This document shows, piece by piece, positions 6,231 through 8,581 of a stretch of 8,581 nt of DNA. The translations under genes were made by a program, and so were the position numbers. The notes below the pieces were generated by a model. That model made no database searches and was not told the origin of the DNA. It saw nothing but the letters and a program-made list of their open reading frames with translations. The DNA is from Bacteroidales bacterium. Its GTDB lineage: Bacteria; Bacteroidota; Bacteroidia; Bacteroidales; WCHB1-69. The stretch lies in the NCBI GenBank assembly GCA_031272415.1, contig JAISTU010000142.1, positions 1 through 8,581 on the forward strand, written 5' to 3'. How positions within the stretch are numbered: position 1 is the first letter of the stretch; the number at the start of each line of letters is the position of its first letter.

Positions 6231-6564
6231 GGTATGTAGTAATTTTTTTATAGGTAAAACAATATCAATTATATGAAAGATATATACAGCATTTTTGCAT
6301 TTACAAAGCGGGCATTGGGCAGACTTCAGGGATGTAGTCCAAAATGCATGAGCCGCCAGGACAGCACCTTTACAAAGGATGTTACTGCTATGCAATGTGT
6401 TGATTATCAAGCATTTACCCCCCCCCAACTGCCTGATAATCAAGCAGTTACGTACATTTATCAACCCTTTCATTCTCACTCTGTATTTCCACAAAGAAAA
6501 AATAGAGCAGGGAAACTTATTTTGCAATTTAAATTTTAGTATTCATTATATTTATTTAATTTCG
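6231..6564 (+). other. Long leader with C9 tract and direct repeats
   Basis: The stretch has a run of nine C residues at 6418-6426, striking in AT-rich DNA. It lies between two near-identical 18-mers, TGATTATCAAGCATTTAC (6401-6418) and TGATAATCAAGCAGTTAC (6434-6451), which differ at two bases. CCTTTACAAAGG at 6367-6378 is a near-palindrome. An 88-codon frame (6273-6539) starts about 40 bases after the promoter and runs through the C-tract. Its product has no signal or motif I know, and an overlapping frame runs antisense. It may be an upstream ORF whose frame depends on the C-tract, or a non-coding repeat. I do not call it a gene. Confidence 0.4.
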
Positions 6565-7290
6565 ATGAGAAAAATATTAGCAGCAGCAGTCTGTTTGGCA
6601 TTCGCAATCAGTGCCAACGCACAAGACAGAGAGAACAAAGATTACAAGTTGATTGCACCCGCAATTACAGCCGAAACACAGTGGGGACCACAAGTTTCTT
6701 TCGGTAACGTAAACGTAAATGCACTTGTATCCGATTTGAGTTTTAAGATGCGTTATTTTGCGACGCAGAATTTTGCAATCAGATTGAAAATCGGCATTGC
6801 GTCTAACGATGCAAAAACCGAAGCAAGTCAAACAACAGGCACGCAAACTTTCCAAGTCTATCAAAGGGCAAGCACATTGTCTGCATTGATTGGATTGGGA
6901 GCAGAGTACCATTTCAAAGGTACAAAGCGTTTGTCGCCTTATGTTGGATTAGATGCAGGAATTACGTTTGGTAACCAAAGGATTCACCAGTGGAACTCGC
7001 TCGACCAAGATTATTTTAAAGGTAAAAACCCACGAATTGGCTGCAAAATAGCCGTATTCACCGGGGCTGATATTTACCTTTTGGAAAACTTCTACGTTGG
7101 GCTTGAAATCGGCATTGCCTACGAATACATTAAAACCTACGTCCCTACCGGCGGTGCTGCGTGGGTAAGTTGGGAACAAAGTATAGGAGGCGTGTCGACT
7201 GCGGGTAAGGCGAGCAAACATGATTACACTTCCAATTCAGGTTTTGATTTTGGAATGACGCCTGCTCTTCGCATTGGTTGGAAATTTTAA
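6565..7290 (+). CDS. Outer-membrane beta-barrel protein
   Basis: A 241-residue exported protein. The start at 6565 is chosen because it places a textbook signal peptide (MRK, then an Ala/Leu core, cleavage after SANA at 19/20) at the N-terminus. The frame stays open for 62 codons upstream, but that part has no protein character. The mature protein has alternating amphipathic strands, for example LSFKMRYF and FAIRLKIGI, SALIGLGAEYHF, LSPYVGLDAGITFG, and NFYVGLEIGIAYEY. It ends in LRIGWKF, with the C-terminal Phe typical of substrates of the BAM assembly machine. It resembles the small 8-10-strand OMP_b-brl family common in Bacteroidota, whose individual roles are mostly unknown. The lipoprotein gene follows after 22 bases, so the two are probably co-transcribed. 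Function could be structural, adhesive or transport. Confidence 0.85.
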   Translation: MRKILAAAVCLAFAISANAQDRENKDYKLIAPAITAETQWGPQVSFGNVNVNALVSDLSFKMRYFATQNFAIRLKIGIASNDAKTEASQTTGTQTFQVYQRASTLSALIGLGAEYHFKGTKRLSPYVGLDAGITFGNQRIHQWNSLDQDYFKGKNPRIGCKIAVFTGADIYLLENFYVGLEIGIAYEYIKTYVPTGGAAWVSWEQSIGGVSTAGKASKHDYTSNSGFDFGMTPALRIGWKF

Positions 7291-7312
7291 TTTATTAAAA
7301 ACTTAAGAATCA

Positions 7313-7933
7313 ATGAAATCGTACAAATTATTTGCGTTGTGCCTGTTTTTGGCAGGCATAACGTTTCTATCCTGCGATAAAAAGGGAGGCAACAACAGTG
7401 GTACAGGCGGGACAACATTAAACTCCAATTCTTTGGCTGGCAGGTGGACTTTGACACATGTCTCCGGCACGGTGGCTTATAGTGGCGACCAATGGGGTTT
7501 AGGCGACACCGTCAACAAGTACATTGAAACAGCGACTTTTAACGATTATCTCAAGTGTTTGTTTGACACATCTATCCAAATGGTTACGTGGACAACAAGT
7601 AGCAACAGTTTATTGATTGCACAATTGAATTACAGTATTGTTTCTAATCGCTTGATAATGACGGATGATGAAGATACAGTAGAGTTCACTATCACAAAGT
7701 CGAGCGATACGGCATTCACGGCAATGGCATACGGCACATGGTTTGCACTTACAATTGCATACGATGCCGGCAGTTATTTTTGGGGTGCTGATATTGCTGA
7801 AAGTGGCATGTCCGTTTCCAAAGCCGATTTGAATTTGACTTTTAGTAAAGTAAACGCATTAGCAGTACCCAAATCAACTGTTAATGCACATAAAATCAAT
7901 TCTTTAAGAACGTTCTCAGTATTAAAGAAATAG
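7313..7933 (+). CDS. Lipocalin-like lipoprotein
   Basis: A 206-residue protein with a lipoprotein signal: MKSYK, a hydrophobic core, and FLSC with the modified cysteine at C21. The box is slightly unusual, with Phe at -3. A flexible Gly/Asn/Ser/Thr linker follows (25-40), then LAGRW at 41-45, the G-x-W start of lipocalin-like domains. The remainder alternates short beta-type strands rich in Thr, Ser and aromatic residues, ending with ADLNLTFSKVN. Lipocalin-like lipoproteins of this kind are frequent in Bacteroidota and usually unassigned. CDKK lacks an obvious surface-export signal of the K-(D/E)-(D/E) kind, so it could stay on the inner leaflet of the outer membrane. It shares a unit with the upstream barrel and may work with it. 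The ligand is unknown. Confidence 0.78.
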   Translation: MKSYKLFALCLFLAGITFLSCDKKGGNNSGTGGTTLNSNSLAGRWTLTHVSGTVAYSGDQWGLGDTVNKYIETATFNDYLKCLFDTSIQMVTWTTSSNSLLIAQLNYSIVSNRLIMTDDEDTVEFTITKSSDTAFTAMAYGTWFALTIAYDAGSYFWGADIAESGMSVSKADLNLTFSKVNALAVPKSTVNAHKINSLRTFSVLKK

Positions 7934-7947
7934 TTTTTTTTTTTTTT
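7934..7947 (+). repeat. T14 homopolymer after the lipoprotein stop
   Basis: Fourteen T residues follow the TAG stop directly. The real terminator lies 36 bases further on, so this run has no obvious role. Its length may vary between cells or between sequencing reads. Confidence 0.8.
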
Positions 7948-7982
7948 TACTATTTTTCAAATTTTTAAAATTCACTTTTTTG

Positions 7983-8011
7983 AGGGTTGTTAGCAATAGC
8001 AACCCTTTTTT
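7983..8011 (+). terminator. Intrinsic terminator of the barrel-lipoprotein unit
   Basis: AGGGTTGTTA (7983-7992) pairs with TAGCAACCCT (7997-8006) over 10 bp with one T-G wobble. It is closed by a GCAA tetraloop of the stable GNRA class and followed by a T-run to 8011. Confidence 0.88.
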
Positions 8012-8280
8012 AGAGTGTAGAGTGTAGCGTGTAGAGTGCAGAGATTTTTTGCACCTTGGGATAAAATTGTTATAAAATTGGATAAAAATTTCTTGTCTGA
8101 ACTATGATTTTCATAAGATTAACCCGCCTTCGAAGGTCATGCCATTTTGATAAAAAATTAACGGCTTATTATCAGTGTTTTACATTTTTAGAAGCGGATT
8201 TTTGAAATGTAGTGCCCCGCTAAATCGTAACGTGTTGATACTCTTTTGTTTACAAATCGCAATCATCGAAGTCGGAAATA
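8011..8280 (+). repeat. Dispersed intergenic repeat, copy 2, with TAGAGTG heptamers
   Basis: It begins with four TAGAGTG units (8011-8038, the third reading TAGCGTG) and then follows copy 1 in the same order. The core at 8169-8231 matches 5209-5276. The inverted-repeat ends are imperfect here: CCCGCCTTC near 8123-8131 against GAAGTCGG at 8268-8275. CCTTCGAAGG (8127-8136) is a perfect 10-base palindrome absent from copy 1. Copy 2 ends about 28 bases before the 3' end of the Rpn gene. A 69-codon plus-strand frame here is not conserved with copy 1. Confidence 0.6.
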
Positions 8281-8308
8281 TGATAGGTACGGTGAGAATT
8301 TGCAATTT

Positions 8309-8581
8309 TTATTGCCATGTATTTATTCCATTTTGTTTGAGAATTTCTTCAATTGTAACCATCGGAATATCTGTCAAAGCATGAATTTCTTCAACTGATA
8401 GCAACTTTTGCCACATTTTTAGGACAAATTCTTTTCGCTCTTCTACTCTTCCCTCTACTCTCCCTTCTGCTCTGCCTTCTTCTAAAGCCTCTCTTCGGGT
8501 TTCGTTTTGGAGGGTTTTTTCGGTTGAAATGGCGTCAGAATTACGCTCGTATAGAAACAATTCCGCGTCCGTGTAACCCCC
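8309..8581 (-). CDS. Rpn-family recombination-promoting nuclease/putative transposase, C-terminal part
   Basis: The frame is open to the right edge, so the last 90 residues are seen; a TTG inside it is not the true start. The fragment reads YTDAELFLYERNSD, then an Ala-Leu helix, an EEGRAEGRVEGR charged repeat, and a tail with LLSVEEIHALTDIPMVTIEEIL. The tail is the helix-turn-helix-like ending found on Rpn/PDDEXK_2 proteins. The E-G-R-x-E-G-R run is the family's usual linker and probably a coiled coil. The nuclease domain lies outside the window, so activity cannot be judged. Members promote RecA-independent DNA exchange in E. coli and are multicopy in many genomes. In the gene's direction, copy 2 of the dispersed repeat and ACTCTAC heptamers follow its stop, as heptamers also follow the nuclease gene at the left edge. 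Confidence 0.82.
   Translation of the reverse strand, partial: GGYTDAELFLYERNSDAISTEKTLQNETRREALEEGRAEGRVEGRVEERKEFVLKMWQKLLSVEEIHALTDIPMVTIEEILKQNGINTWQ

Noticed and set aside
6147..6527. 126-codon minus-strand frame antisense to the leader
   Set aside because: It covers the C9 tract and AT-rich promoter region, has low-complexity ends and no recognisable motif, and ends across the probable plus-strand promoter. It is more likely a chance frame, though a repeat-derived frame cannot be excluded.
6273..6539. 88-codon plus-strand frame before the barrel gene
   Set aside because: It sits well behind a promoter, but its product has no signal, motif or compositional sign of a protein and depends on the C-tract length. 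It is noted as part of the leader only.
6379..6564. 62-codon upstream extension of the barrel gene
   Set aside because: It would bury the signal peptide in the middle of the protein; the ATG at 6565 gives a proper exported N-terminus.
8175..8384. 69-codon plus-strand frame
   Set aside because: It begins in the dispersed repeat and overlaps the Rpn gene on the other strand. The matching part of copy 1 is interrupted by a stop and length changes.

Overview
The window looks like a chromosomal segment of a low-GC member of the Bacteroidota. The evidence is: -7 promoter boxes of the TAnnTTTG type ahead of several genes; start codons without clear Shine-Dalgarno sequences; an F1 beta subunit with a long insertion next to a very short epsilon subunit; an outer-membrane barrel followed by a lipoprotein; and nuclease genes of the DUF1703 and Rpn families. 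Genus cannot be read from the sequence.

Layout. 1-534 (+) is the C-terminal end of an AAA-ATPase/PD-(D/E)XK protein cut by the left edge. 749-2029 (+) is glyA, closed by an intrinsic terminator. 2138-3088 (+) is a CDF zinc-type exporter with a His-rich N-terminus. 3221-5010 (+) is the atpD-atpC pair encoding the F1 beta and epsilon subunits. 5011-6564 has no convincing conventional protein gene. It holds a dispersed repeat, then on the minus strand a promoter, a long folded RNA of 6S-like architecture, a second structured segment with a tiny ORF and a strong intrinsic terminator, then an AT-rich stretch and a long leader with a C9 tract. 6565-7933 (+) is a two-gene unit: an outer-membrane beta-barrel and a lipocalin-like lipoprotein, closed by a terminator with a GNRA loop. 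8011-8280 carries a second copy of the dispersed repeat. 8309-8581 (-) is the 3' end of an Rpn-family nuclease/transposase gene cut by the right edge.

The protein genes are mostly separate housekeeping or envelope functions: one-carbon metabolism, metal efflux, ATP synthesis and outer membrane. They do not form one pathway. What links parts of the window is non-coding. glyA and atpD share an identical 23-base promoter block, and the minus-strand RNA has a closely similar promoter. Heptanucleotide tandem repeats of several sequences (ACTCTAC/TAGAGTG, AATTGAG/AATTCTC, AATTTTT) recur between genes. A diverged repeat of about 260-270 bases occurs twice in the same orientation.

The item most worth following is the minus-strand RNA at about 5656-5870, with the structured segment running on to 5377. 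No CRISPR array, tRNA, rRNA or complete insertion sequence was seen. All folding and family calls were made by eye, without alignments or searches.
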